Shown: positions 9,707 through 19,500 of the stretch, in pieces
Position numbering within the stretch: the first letter of the stretch is position 1
How the letters are laid out: the number at the start of each line of letters is the position of its first letter
Source: Calothrix sp. NIES-2098
GTDB taxonomy: Bacteria; Cyanobacteriota; Cyanobacteriia; Cyanobacteriales; Nostocaceae
DNA length: 64,000 nt
Direction: 5' to 3'
Assembly: GCA_002368175.1 (NCBI GenBank)
Contig: AP018172.1
Location: 869,001 to 933,000, forward strand
Notes under the pieces: generated by a model
Database searches by the model: none
What the model saw: the letters and a program-made list of their open reading frames with translations, nothing else
What the model was told of the DNA's origin: nothing
Position numbers and translations under genes: made by a program

Positions 9707-10101
9707 TATTCATCCTGAGTATGTCTATTTGCTCTGATGATTTTGGCATCACTGCGGTCGGGTAGTAGGAATATATCACTGTCTGGATGCTTAAGAGTTG
9801 ATTCGTAAAGAAAATCCAAGGACAGCCAATTCATTGCTGGACATAACTTTTAGAGCATAAGTGCTTGATTGGCTGAAATTCCTGAAACTTTGAGCGAACC
9901 AAAGCTTGACTCTTGATAGAAACGCAGAGGTGGAAGCTTCCAGGCTTGAGTATAAAGCAGTATATCCCAATTATTGGACAGTAGGCGATCGCACTCTTCA
10001 AAGCATTCTCGAAAATCCTATCGCTCAAGCATTGACCGCGTTTGTCACACCCACACTCCAATTTAGAGTTAAGCTATGTAAAGTCCAGATTGCTGTTAAT
10101 A
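9707..10101. other. Intergenic stretch without a recognised element
   Basis: About 395 bases separate divergent genes. Two overlapping short frames on opposite strands are open here, but neither has a ribosome-binding site or protein-like composition, and both collide with the start of the EEP gene. One HIP1 site is present near 9990. I see nothing else. Confidence 0.4.
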
Positions 10102-10935
10102 ATGCTTGCTATCAAAGAGCGCGTAGACATTCTTGCTAGAAAATTTGTTCCGTCCTATCGATTTCTGCGTACCCAAGAATCGACAATCGATCGCAGCCAT
10201 ATACTGCAAACCGAACTAAATAGTGCATCAATCAAAGTCCTAAACTGGAATATTGCCAAGAAGAGTGATGACAAAAATTGGGTGCGAGATTTTTTAACTA
10301 TTCTTGAGCAATACCAACCAGATCTAATTTTTCTCCAAGAATTCCGTCTAGATGTAGAGGCAGGGAATTTAGTAGATTTGATAGATATGAGTTGGAACTT
10401 CGCACCTAACTTTATCGATGCTCATCAGCAGACTTATTCGGGCATTTTAACAGCAGCTAAAATTAGTCCTCTTCATAAAAGAGCCATCATTACTAAACAT
10501 TATGAACCAATTATTAAGACTCCTAAAGTTTCTCTAATGGCTGAATATCCCTTATCAAACAACCAAGATAGTCTCTTAACTATCAATAGTCATTTAATAA
10601 ATTTTGTCAATATTCATAAATTTAAAACTCAATTGCAGGAGTTAGAGCTAGCACTATCAACTCATCAAGGGCCAATTATTTTTTCAGGAGATTTCAATAC
10701 CTGGAATCGCAAAAGGGCATTATTTCTCTACAAGACTGTGACTCGATTGGGATTAATGCCAGTAGCTTTTGCACCTCACCATAGTAAGAAAATTAAACGC
10801 TTTTTGCTATCACCTCCTTTAGATTATATATTTTACCGAGGACTCAGTGAACATAAAGCCAGCGCTAAAGTCCTAGAACATATTTGTTCATCCGATCACA
10901 AGCCATTATTGGCAGAATTTTCTTATATTAAATAA
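10102..10935 (+). CDS. Endonuclease/exonuclease/phosphatase (EEP) family hydrolase
   Basis: This is a metal-dependent phosphodiesterase-fold protein. Catalytic landmarks appear in order: LNWNIAKK (Asn), LIFLQEF (metal-binding Glu), SHLINF (His), GDFNTWN (Asp/Asn) and CSSDHKPLLAEF (terminal Asp-His pair). This complete set suggests activity. The ATG at 10102 is preferred over a TTG at 10042 in the same frame, because homology-like sequence begins after it, but no strong ribosome-binding site is visible for either. Only 15 bases separate its stop from the cardiolipin synthase gene, so they probably form an operon. That context suggests a phospholipid or phosphodiester substrate rather than DNA, which is inference. 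Confidence 0.8.
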   Translation: MLAIKERVDILARKFVPSYRFLRTQESTIDRSHILQTELNSASIKVLNWNIAKKSDDKNWVRDFLTILEQYQPDLIFLQEFRLDVEAGNLVDLIDMSWNFAPNFIDAHQQTYSGILTAAKISPLHKRAIITKHYEPIIKTPKVSLMAEYPLSNNQDSLLTINSHLINFVNIHKFKTQLQELELALSTHQGPIIFSGDFNTWNRKRALFLYKTVTRLGLMPVAFAPHHSKKIKRFLLSPPLDYIFYRGLSEHKASAKVLEHICSSDHKPLLAEFSYIK

Positions 10936-10950
10936 TCAATAAAATTTGAG

Positions 10951-12396
10951 ATGCTTGTAGATAGTGGTGTTGCTCTAACTATTTATAGTACGGCTACAGT
11001 TGTTGTTCATGCTTTAGGAATTGTCCATGCAGCCCATGCAGTGATGAATGTGCGTTCTTCGCAAGGAGCGATCGCCTGGGGAATTTCTTTAATTACCTTT
11101 CCTTGGCTAGCGATTCCATTGTATTGGATTCTCGGCAGAACTAAATTTCATGGATATGCTGAAGCCCTACGCTTAGTTTATGCCCAACACTATCAGCTGG
11201 CTCGGCAAACATACAATGATATTGCGCAATTTCAGGTTGCACTACCGGAAAAATTAGCCAAGTTGCAACCACTAGCTAAGGCTTTTACGGGAGTTCCCTT
11301 CACATCAGGTAATGCAGCCGAATTGCTAATAGACGGGGCAAAAACTTATGAGGCGATGTTGAAAGCGATCGCATTCGCCACAAATTATATTTTGCTGCAA
11401 TCATACATTGTAAATGATGACCAAGCAGGTGATGAATTTAAACAGGCTTTGATTGATAAAGCCAGGCAAGGAGTAAAAATTTATTTTCTCTACGATGAAA
11501 TTGGTTCTAATAAACTATCTCGCTCCTATATCCAATCTCTCAGCCAATATGGCATTCAAGTAAGCGCATTTCACACCACAAAAGGAAAAGGTAATCGCTT
11601 CCAACTTAACTTTCGCAACCATCGCAAGATTTTGGTAGTAGATGGTGAAATAGGATTTGTGGGAGGTTTAAATATTGGTGACGAATATTTAGGAAAGAAT
11701 CCTCACTTGAGTCCTTGGCGCGATACTCACATGAAATTGCAAGGCCCAACTGTCCAAAGTTTGCAAGCTTCATTTTTGCAGGATTGGTACTGGGCAACGC
11801 GAAAATTTCTTGATGTAAACTGGGAAATTAAAGTTAACCGAGAAGTTAATCAAACTGCATTTGTACTTCCTACAGGCCCCGCAGATAAGTTTAAAGCTTG
11901 TAATCTTTTCTTTGTGAATGCAATTAATGAAGCTCAAACTCGCCTGTGGATTGCTACTCCTTACTTTGTGCCAGATGAGGCAACTTTGACAGCGTTGAAA
12001 CTAGCAGCAATGCGAGGCGTAGACGTAAGAATTATTTTACCCAATCGCCCAGATCACTTATTTGTTTACCTCTGTTCGTTTTCCTACTATAGCGAAATGG
12101 AAGCTATTGGCATTAAGCTATATCGCTACAAACATGGATTTATGCATCAAAAAATTATCCTCATTGATGACGATTTAGCAGGCGTAGGAACAGTCAACTT
12201 AGATAATCGCTCATTCTTCCTCAACTTTGAAGTCATGGGTTTTGTAGCTGCACCCCAATTTGTGGACAGTGTGGAGAAAATGTTAAAGGATGATTTAGCA
12301 GTTTCGGTTGCTGTTGATTTTGCTGAATACTATAAAAAACCTCTGTGGTTTAAGTTAGCTGTAAGAATTTCTCGGTTATTAATGCCATTGTTGTGA
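10951..12396 (+). CDS. cls: Cardiolipin synthase, two HKD motifs
   Basis: This phospholipase D superfamily membrane enzyme condenses two phosphatidylglycerols, or transfers phosphatidyl groups, to make cardiolipin-type lipids. Two hydrophobic segments occupy the first 65 residues (ALTIYSTATVVVHALGIVHA and WGISLITFPWLAIPLYWILG). The first HKD motif is HRKILVVD at residue 224 and the second HQKIILIDD at residue 399, each followed by the usual G(G/T)xN run. Its length of 481 residues matches bacterial ClsA. It lies 15 bases after the EEP hydrolase gene and is probably co-transcribed with it. The general family is certain; true cardiolipin production in cyanobacteria is debated, so the exact product is less sure. 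Confidence 0.88.
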   Translation: MLVDSGVALTIYSTATVVVHALGIVHAAHAVMNVRSSQGAIAWGISLITFPWLAIPLYWILGRTKFHGYAEALRLVYAQHYQLARQTYNDIAQFQVALPEKLAKLQPLAKAFTGVPFTSGNAAELLIDGAKTYEAMLKAIAFATNYILLQSYIVNDDQAGDEFKQALIDKARQGVKIYFLYDEIGSNKLSRSYIQSLSQYGIQVSAFHTTKGKGNRFQLNFRNHRKILVVDGEIGFVGGLNIGDEYLGKNPHLSPWRDTHMKLQGPTVQSLQASFLQDWYWATRKFLDVNWEIKVNREVNQTAFVLPTGPADKFKACNLFFVNAINEAQTRLWIATPYFVPDEATLTALKLAAMRGVDVRIILPNRPDHLFVYLCSFSYYSEMEAIGIKLYRYKHGFMHQKIILIDDDLAGVGTVNLDNRSFFLNFEVMGFVAAPQFVDSVEKMLKDDLAVSVAVDFAEYYKKPLWFKLAVRISRLLMPLL

Positions 12397-12504
12397 AAAG
12401 TCGCTACCGAGCAACCTAGAATATATACCTCTGTTTATACCCTGTTTTATCTCAACAGTTAGATGTACCACCTTTTGCGTCATGCAACGCTATGAAAGCA
12501 AGGC

Positions 12505-13569
12505 ATGACAATTTTTGGGAAAAATAAATTTGTGGATATCAGCAGACGGGATTTATTAAAAGTAGTTTCTACTTCTGGTTTGGTTGCAGCTGGATTAGCA
12601 GGTGGGGAAGCTTTATTTTCTCAAGTCTCAGCGCAAAATACACCCGCTACAACTCAGACTAGAAGTGGCGAAATGATCTACAGAACCTTGGGGCGCACAG
12701 GAGAAAAAGTATCTCTAATAGGTTTAGGCGGTCATCATATTGGCAGACCAAAAGATGAGCAAGAAGGTATCCGCCTTGTCCGTACAGCTATCGATCGCGG
12801 CATTAATTTCATGGATAATAGCTGGGACTACCATAACGGAGGTAGCGAAATCCGCATGGGTAAGGCTCTCAAAGACGGTTATCGGCAAAAGGCCTTCCTC
12901 ATGACTAAAATAGACGGACGCACGAAAGAAGCAGCTACTAAGCAAATTAACGATTCTCTTCAACGCTTACAGACAGATCGGATTGATTTGCTACAGCATC
13001 ATGAAATCCTGCGCATGGAAGACCCAGACCGAGTATTTGCTCCTGGTGGGGCGATGGAGGCTGTATTAGAAGCACAAAAAGCAGGTAAGATTCGCTACAT
13101 TGGGTTTACCGGACACAAAGATCCTCTCGTTCACTTAAGGATGCTGGAAGCTGCGGCGCAAAATAACTTCCGTTTCGATACAGTACAGATGCCATTGAAT
13201 GTAATGGATGCCCACTTCCGGAGTTTTGAACGTCAAGTTTTACCTATTCTGGTCAAAGATGGAATCGGCGTGCTGGGAATGAAATCGATGGGAGACCAAA
13301 ATATTCTTAAGAGTAATACAGTTAAACCCATCGAATGCTTGCATTACGCTATGAATCTGCCGACTTCAACGGTGATTACAGGTATTGAAAGTATGGAAAT
13401 CCTTAACCAAGCGTTTGAGGCAGTACGTACATTTCAGCCAATGAGCCAACAACAAGTCAGGGAATTGCTCAATCGTACTCGTCAAGTGGCGTTAAAAGGT
13501 CAGTATGAGCCGTTTAAAACTACTAGTCAATTTGATAGTACAGCTAAGAATCCTGAGTGGTTAGGATAA
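12505..13569 (+). CDS. Tat-exported aldo/keto reductase
   Basis: This is an NAD(P)H-dependent oxidoreductase with an AKR TIM barrel. The N-terminus contains a twin-arginine signal (SRRDLLK) followed by the hydrophobic STSGLVAAGLAGG, so it is predicted to be exported folded with cofactor. The catalytic tetrad is visible: Asp in GINFMDNSWDY, Tyr in the same loop (WDYH), Lys in FLMTKIDG and His in DLLQHHEI. A C-terminal NADP-binding stretch reads TSTVITGIES. Its length of 354 residues suits an AKR barrel plus leader. It starts 108 bases after the cls gene and is followed by a hairpin. The substrate is unknown. No redox partner is encoded next to it. Confidence 0.88.
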   Translation: MTIFGKNKFVDISRRDLLKVVSTSGLVAAGLAGGEALFSQVSAQNTPATTQTRSGEMIYRTLGRTGEKVSLIGLGGHHIGRPKDEQEGIRLVRTAIDRGINFMDNSWDYHNGGSEIRMGKALKDGYRQKAFLMTKIDGRTKEAATKQINDSLQRLQTDRIDLLQHHEILRMEDPDRVFAPGGAMEAVLEAQKAGKIRYIGFTGHKDPLVHLRMLEAAAQNNFRFDTVQMPLNVMDAHFRSFERQVLPILVKDGIGVLGMKSMGDQNILKSNTVKPIECLHYAMNLPTSTVITGIESMEILNQAFEAVRTFQPMSQQQVRELLNRTRQVALKGQYEPFKTTSQFDSTAKNPEWLG

Positions 13570-13593
13570 CGGCGAAATTATTCACATAAGCTA

Positions 13594-13623
13594 AATCTGC
13601 ACCGATCCTACACAGTGCAGATT
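13594..13623. terminator. Hairpin after the aldo/keto reductase
   Basis: A 9-bp perfect stem (AATCTGCAC/GTGCAGATT) with a 12-base loop sits between two convergent genes. No long T-run follows, so termination is plausible but not certain. Confidence 0.5.
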
Positions 13624-13679
13624 CAGAAATTCAACTACAATTTGCTAAAAGAAACTTGTGTGCGATCGCAATCAGCAAC

Positions 13680-14075
13680 TTAGCGTTTTACGGTGTTAGA
13701 GATATCTCTACCAGCTTGTGTTGCGCTATCCTTAACGCCACCAGCAGTTTCCTTAGCACCTTCTACGTAGCCAGAGCCAAATTCTTTAAAAGCTTCTGCT
13801 GATTGTTGACCAATGCGCTGAAGTCTTTCGCCAGGAGCGTTTTTGGTTTCCCGCGCTTCTTTATTCCATTGTCCGATTGTTTTGGGTCTTTGAGCATCAT
13901 TTTGCTCTACTTGTTGCCGTGCTTGGTCGCGCAGTTCTCTGCTACTGCGGCCATCATAAACATTGGTGGTCAGTACTATCAAACCAACCAAGGCAACAGC
14001 GAAAAAGCGTTGTACTTGAAATCCCTTCAGCAAAGAACCGATGCGAGCGATCGCGTTAGAAATCGAATTTATCAT
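13680..14075 (-). CDS. Small membrane-anchored amphipathic protein, unknown function
   Basis: The predicted product has one hydrophobic segment near its N-terminus (RFFAVALVGLIVLTTNV). A long polar region follows, rich in Gln, Arg, Lys, Ala and Gly, with KEFGSGYVEGAKETAGGVKDSATQAG resembling LEA-like or apolipoprotein-like amphipathic helices. The composition resembles cyanobacterial DUF6658-type proteins, but I cannot confirm membership. The ATG at 14075 is preferred to upstream TTG/ATG choices at 14111 and 14096 because a GGAG sits 8-10 bases before it. It may be a stress or envelope protein. No operon partner is visible. Confidence 0.65.
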   Translation of the reverse strand: MINSISNAIARIGSLLKGFQVQRFFAVALVGLIVLTTNVYDGRSSRELRDQARQQVEQNDAQRPKTIGQWNKEARETKNAPGERLQRIGQQSAEAFKEFGSGYVEGAKETAGGVKDSATQAGRDISNTVKR

Positions 14076-14463
14076 CCCAATACTCCGTTGATACATTCTC
14101 GATATTTGCAAATTTTCGAGATTTCATTGGCTCACTCCAAATTTGGCTAATAACATGAGAAACCAAATTTAGTTTCTAGCTTGTAATTAACCTAATAAAT
14201 GGAGTGATGGATATATCATTTTGCAGCCAATTGTCTCTTTTGATTACAAATCCAGACTAACTAGAAAAAACTAATTATCCCTCTAACAAAAGTCAGAGCT
14301 TGGTGAGAAATTTACTTTATTGATCTCAGTCGATGGTATCAGAAGTAATCATGAGCTACGACCAACGCAAGTCATTTTAATTAAATGTAAAGCCTGTATA
14401 AGCCTTATTTTTAGGCATTAATATATTTAGTTTCTACTTATTTCAACATCAAAAAATTTATCG

Positions 14464-14558
14464 AGAGACATTAAATCGTCTCTGGGGCGTGCTAATTAGC
14501 GACAGAGCGCTGTAAAAAGACTGAGAACACTAGTGCAGCCTTTATACAGCGCCCAGTC
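14464..14558. other. Structured intergenic region with a possible H-type pseudoknot
   Basis: The 530-base gap between the minus-strand genes starting at 14075 and ending at 14609 holds a cluster of pairings. They are a 6-bp hairpin at 14464-14483, an 8-bp stem pairing 14507-14514 with 14545-14552, and a 5-base run GACTG (14519-14523) inside that loop that can pair with CAGTC at 14554-14558 just outside it. The last two together have the topology of an H-type pseudoknot. Read on the minus strand, it follows the 60-residue gene's stop and could be its terminator or a small RNA. The rest of the gap shows nothing. Confidence 0.3.
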
Positions 14559-14608
14559 ACAAAGTAGTTGCAATCGGCTCAACTACAAACATCTATAAGA
14601 ACTAAATT

Positions 14609-14791
14609 CTAAGCAACTGAATCCGAACGTTCTATTTGCTGCCGAATTGTCTCAATAGAAGCATTAATGCCAGCCAGTTTAGACTCTAAATCATCTCGCA
14701 TCCAAATCAAGAATTTTAATTTGCGCTCTAAGCTAGCTTTGTGCGAGATGGGTTGGCTTCCATAACAGGAATTACCCCAAAAAGGAAACAT
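14609..14791 (-). CDS. Small conserved-looking 60-residue protein
   Basis: The product starts MFPFWGN, continues through a polar region and ends in a helical, heptad-like stretch (RDDLESKLAGINASIETIRQQIE) that could form a short coiled coil. A GAGGTAA ribosome-binding site lies 5-11 bases before the ATG, which is why this short frame is accepted as real. No membrane segment or catalytic motif is visible. I do not recognise a named family, and neighbours do not suggest a role. Confidence 0.6.
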   Translation of the reverse strand: MFPFWGNSCYGSQPISHKASLERKLKFLIWMRDDLESKLAGINASIETIRQQIERSDSVA

Positions 14792-14958
14792 AGTTTACCT
14801 CTGTGTTTAGCTTTTGCAACAGTGCAATAAATTGCTCCACTACATTCTGACGAATAAAAATCCGATTGAGATTCGTAAGAACCGACCATTATTGTACGTG
14901 CTTGGCGAACGCTAGCTTTTTGCAGAAATTATTAGTTGAAAATGAGAGGGATTCATTC

Positions 14959-15048
14959 ATGGATGCATTTTTGGGGAAATATTCGCCCTATATTTATGCA
15001 ATTTTGCGCATATTTGTAGGTTTAGCCAGAGGCTCATCAGATGTTTGA
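14959..15048 (+). pseudogene. Truncated doxX-family remnant (first 22 codons only)
   Basis: The frame MDAFLGKYSPYIYAILRIFVGL is the characteristic beginning of DoxX-family membrane proteins, which normally continue with a second half of helix 1, a conserved GxxK and three more helices (about 130-150 residues). Here the match stops after FVGL. Seven unrelated codons follow, then a stop. A GAGAGGG ribosome-binding site precedes the ATG, so the remnant preserves a true gene start. No continuation is found in the other frames before the RND operon, which suggests a deletion that removed the rest of doxX. The upstream in-frame extension to 14866 is not needed. Confidence 0.6.
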
Positions 15049-15135
15049 AGTATAGATGCACTTATTAACAGGACAAGAGCGAGGTCTGCTGTCCAGACTT
15101 GAGAGACAATTCTCCTACTCAGGTTGGAAGATTAT

Positions 15136-15200
15136 TTGTTCAGCCCTAGCTAATAATTTATTGTTCAGCCCTAGCTAACAAGTAAGTTACTACCTTACGT
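15136..15200 (+). promoter_or_regulatory. Direct repeat and palindrome before the RND operon, possible operator
   Basis: The 18-base sequence TTGTTCAGCCCTAGCTAA occurs twice, at 15136-15153 and 15161-15178, with a 25-base period. An inverted repeat GTAAG-7-CTTAC follows at about 15182-15198, a layout often used by TetR-type repressors. This lies 40-100 bases before the adaptor's start, where control of an efflux operon is expected. No regulator gene is adjacent, so the binding protein is unknown. Confidence 0.4.
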
Positions 15201-15237
15201 TTAGTTGATTCTGCCTGGGCAGTTGGAGGGTGCGCTT

Positions 15238-16557
15238 ATGGAAACTCCTAAAGAAACTCCTAAAATTGATAGTTCTGCTTTAAGAAAGCTTTCAGGACAG
15301 CAAGGGCTGTTGCTAGGGTTAGGGCTGGGTCTTGTCTTAGCTATCAGTGGGATGGCTATATTTTCCTATTTTGGAAATCAGCGTTCGGCTACTCCTAATC
15401 AAAATGCTCCCGCAGCAAATGCTAGAAACGCAGCATTGCCAGTGCAAGTTCAGCAAGTTGGTACGAGTACGACTGAAGAAAGTTCCGATTTTGTGGGAGC
15501 ATTAGAAGCACAGCAAAAAGTGACGCTGCAACCGCAAATTCAGGGGCGAATTGAAGCAATTCTGGTGTCTAGCGGTCAAAGAGTGCAAAAAGGAACGCCG
15601 ATCGCATCTTTGAGTTTGGATCAAACGCAGGCAAATGTTGCTAGTTCCGTTGCAGCAGCCAGTGCAGCCCAAGCGGGGTTAAAAACGGCTCAAGCCCAGC
15701 TACAACAAGCCCAGGCGCAACGTACCAAAGTTGCAGCCAACGTTCAGCTTCAGCAAACCCAATTCAATCGCACCCAACAATTAGTAGCTGAGGGCGCACA
15801 AGCCAGACAAGAGTTAGATGTAGCGCGAAATAATTTACAAACTGCGATCGCGGATTTGCAAGCCGCAGATAAACAAGTTGCGGCAGCTGGTGCAGGAGTG
15901 CGACAAGCCCAAGCCAGTGTACGTCAAGCCCAAGCAGGTACGGCTGCTGCCCAAGTTAACGTGAATCTCAAACGAGTGGTAGCACCGATTACTGGCGTAG
16001 TCGGTGAATTTCCTGTGAAAGTTGGAGATTATGTCAATACTGGACAAACCATCACTACGATCGTCCAAAACAATGCCTTGGATCTAAATCTTTCTGTACC
16101 GTCAAATAGATTAAAGCAACTGCGAATTGGATTGCCTGTGCAGTTAATCGATCCGACGACGCAGAAAGTCATAGGTACAGGTGCGGTTAACTATATTTCT
16201 CCAACAGTCAGTGCTAATCAGCAGTCGATTTTGAGTAAAGCACGCTTTGTCAATTCCCAAGGGCGATTGCGCGATGGGCAATACGTTCAAGGGCGGATAA
16301 TTTGGAGCCGACAACCAGGAATATTGATTCCTACCGTCGCGATATCTCGGATTGGCGGACAAAGTTTTGTCTTTGTCACAGAAAACACAACCGTCAACGG
16401 CAAACCACAGCAAATCGTGCATCAGCGTTTAGTGCGCCTTGGCGATATTCAAGGGCCTAATTATCAAGTTCTCGATGGACTCAAACCCGGTGAAACCATT
16501 GTCACCTCTGGCATTCTCAAACTGAGAGAAGGCACACCCATTCAACCACAATCCTAA
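15238..16557 (+). CDS. RND efflux periplasmic adaptor subunit (membrane fusion protein)
   Basis: This is the adaptor of a tripartite drug or solvent efflux pump, linking the inner-membrane RND permease to an outer-membrane channel. After a short cytoplasmic stretch there is one membrane anchor (GLLLGLGLGLVLAISGMAIF). The lipoyl-like half-motif ALEAQQKVTLQPQIQGRIEAI comes next. A long Ala/Gln-rich coiled-coil hairpin follows (about residues 135-245), then the second lipoyl half (RVVAPITGVVGEFPVKVGDYV) and beta-barrel and membrane-proximal domains ending LKPGETIVTSGILKLREG. ATG at 15238 is chosen over the upstream ATT/ATG-type frame start at 15205 because GGAGGG sits 7 bases before it. The permease gene follows after 17 bases. 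Confidence 0.9.
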   Translation: METPKETPKIDSSALRKLSGQQGLLLGLGLGLVLAISGMAIFSYFGNQRSATPNQNAPAANARNAALPVQVQQVGTSTTEESSDFVGALEAQQKVTLQPQIQGRIEAILVSSGQRVQKGTPIASLSLDQTQANVASSVAAASAAQAGLKTAQAQLQQAQAQRTKVAANVQLQQTQFNRTQQLVAEGAQARQELDVARNNLQTAIADLQAADKQVAAAGAGVRQAQASVRQAQAGTAAAQVNVNLKRVVAPITGVVGEFPVKVGDYVNTGQTITTIVQNNALDLNLSVPSNRLKQLRIGLPVQLIDPTTQKVIGTGAVNYISPTVSANQQSILSKARFVNSQGRLRDGQYVQGRIIWSRQPGILIPTVAISRIGGQSFVFVTENTTVNGKPQQIVHQRLVRLGDIQGPNYQVLDGLKPGETIVTSGILKLREGTPIQPQS

Positions 16558-16574
16558 ATTCAGGAGACCCGATC

Positions 16575-19500
16575 GTGTCGATCGCGAACAACTTTATCAA
16601 ACGCCCGGTGCTAACTACCGTTTGTACTTTAGTGATTCTGATTGTGGGATGCGTGTGTATTCCGCTACTACCACTCAATTATTTGCCCGATATTGCCCCG
16701 ATTCGCGTTCAGGTGTCAGCTAACTATACAGGGGCGGATGTTGCCACTGTTGAAAGTGCAGTTACAACAACCCTGGAGCGCCAAATTAACGGTGTCGAGG
16801 GTATGCAATACATGACCTCGAACAGTTCCGCAGGCAGCAGTCAAATCTCAGTATATTTCGGGGCGCAGACGGATAAAAATATTGATCAAGTAAACGTGCA
16901 GAACCGCATTGCAAGGGCGACACCTCGCTTACCAACAAGCGTACAACAGCTGGGTGTGACAGCACAAACAGCTTCCACAAGCATTTTGTTGGTCTATACG
17001 TTTTATGCGGAAAATAACGAGTACGATCCGCTATTTATCAGTAACTATATTGACCTGAATTTACGCGATCAACTCCTCAGAACACCAGGAGTCGGCGATC
17101 TGACGATTTTTGGTGAAAAGCGCTATGCCATGCGGCTGTGGCTCGATCCCAATGCTTTGGCGAGTCGGCAATTAACTGTAGCAGATGTGGCAACAGCACT
17201 GCGATCGCAAAACATTCTCGCCGGAGCCGGAACTATCGGACAAGCACCAGTACCCCCCGGTCAAACCTATGAAATTCCGTTGCGGGTTAATGGTCAATTC
17301 AAAGATGCATCCGAGTTTGAGAACCTCGTTATTAAAGCTGGGAGTGATGGCAATTTAATTAAGCTTAGAGATGTAGGGCGTGCGGAACTCGGCTCAGAGA
17401 CTTACGCCAGCAATGCGAAAAATAATGGGAAGCCTGCGATCGGGATGGCAATTTATCAGTCGCCGGGAAGTAATGCGTTAGATGTGGCGAAAAACATTGA
17501 AGCGCAGATGGACGAACTGAGCAAAGACTTTCCACCAGGATTAAAAACCCAGGTCGTTTACGACACTGTTGGGTTTGTGCAAGCTTCCCTAGAAGAAGTA
17601 GTGAAAACCCTAGCCGAAGCGATCGCTTTGGTTGTGTTGGTGATTTTTCTGTTTCTCCAAGACTGGCGCGCCACAATTATTCCGATTGTGGCGATTCCGG
17701 TTTCGCTGATCGGTGCTTTAGCATTTGCTTACGTATTTAGATTTTCACTCAATAATTTAACTTTATTTGGATTAATCTTAGCCACAGGGTTAGTAGTTGA
17801 TGACGCAATTATCGTTGTCGAAGCGATCGCCCGCAAGATTGAACAAGGAGTCAGACCGCTACAAGCCTCTTATGAAGCGATGGAGGAACTGACTGGTGCT
17901 GTAGTTGCAACATCGCTGGTATTGATGGCGGTGTTTATTCCCGTGGCATTTTTCCCAGGTTCTACCGGAAAAATGTATCAGCAGTTCGCGTTAGTGATTG
18001 CGTTCTCCATTGCTATCTCGACGTTTAACGCCCTTTCCTTTAGTCCGAGTATGGCGGCGATTTTGCTACGTCCGCCCAGACCCAAACGCGGCCCCTTGGG
18101 TTGGTTTTTTAACAAATTTAATCAGATTTTGGCATGGATTATTGAAAAGTTTTTAGCGATCGTTAATTTTTTGATTCGCTTGCGTTACGCTGTGGTCGCC
18201 TTATTTGTCGTGGGTTTAGCTGGGACATATTTTATGTTCACCCATGTGCCCACAGGATTCGTACCCAATGAAGATCAAGGGATTGTCTTAGGGATTATTC
18301 AAGCTCCCGATGGAGTTTCTCTAGCTTATACCGATCGAGTAATTACAAAACTCGAACAAATTCTCCAAAAAGAACCAGAAATTGAGAACGTTTTTGCGAC
18401 TTCCGGGTTTGGCTTTGCAGGTAGCGGCTCAAATCGCGGTGTATTTTTTGCCAAGCTGAAACCTTGGGAGGAACGCACTCAACCCAATCAAAGCGCGTCA
18501 GCAATTTTAGGGCGAATTAATGGTGCATTTCAAACAATCCCAGATGCTATTCTCACCGCAGTCAATCCGCCACCGATTCAAGGCTTTAGTACCTTGGGTG
18601 GATTTGAGTTACAGTTGGAAGACCGCACCAATGGGCGATTGACCATTGATGACTTTTTCGCCAATGCGCAAGCAGTAATTGCCCAAGCAAACCAACAACC
18701 ATCACTGACAGGTGGCGTGTTTACGCAGTTTACCGCCAGTACACCTCAGTTTCAAATCGACTTCGATCGCAATCGTCTAGAAGCACTCAACGTCGATTTT
18801 CAGCAAGCTGTGAACACATTAGGCGCGGCGATTGGCTCGCAGTATGTCAACGATTTTACCTTGGGACAGCAGAGCTATCGCGTTTATGTGCAAGCCGAGG
18901 GTAACTTTCGGCGATCGCCAAATGATATAAATCAGCTGTATGTGCGCTCGGCAAACGACCAAATGGTGCGATTGAGCGAAGTAGCAAAACTCACACCGAT
19001 TACAGGCCCAGCCGTGATTTCTCACTACAACGGTTTCCGCGCCATTAGTATCCAAGGTAGAGAAGCACAAGGTTACAGTAGCGGACAAGCAATTCAAGCT
19101 ATGCAGCAAGCAGTAACCGCCACCGCATTACCAGGCGTTGGTAGCGATTGGACAGGAACCGCCCGCGAAGAATTATCCGCAGGTAACTTGGGGATTCTGA
19201 TTTTTGGCTTCGGGATTATTATGGTGTTCCTCACCTTGGCTGCTCAGTATGAAAGTTATGTTGACCCGGCTATTATTTTGTTAACCGTACCGTTAGCGTT
19301 GTTAGGGGCGTTGAGTGCGCTATCTTTACGCGGTTTGGTGAACGATGTCTACGCCAACGTAGCGTTGGTAATGTTAATCGGGCTTGCATCGAAAAACGCA
19401 ATTTTGATTGTCGAGTTCGCTAACCAAGCCTTTGAACAAGGAATGACAATTCCCAAAGCCGCTTTGACAGCCGCCCAAGAACGATTTCGACCAATTGTAA

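Noticed and set aside
9831..10139. Overlapping short frames on both strands before the EEP gene
   Set aside because: They oppose each other, lack start signals and run into the EEP gene.
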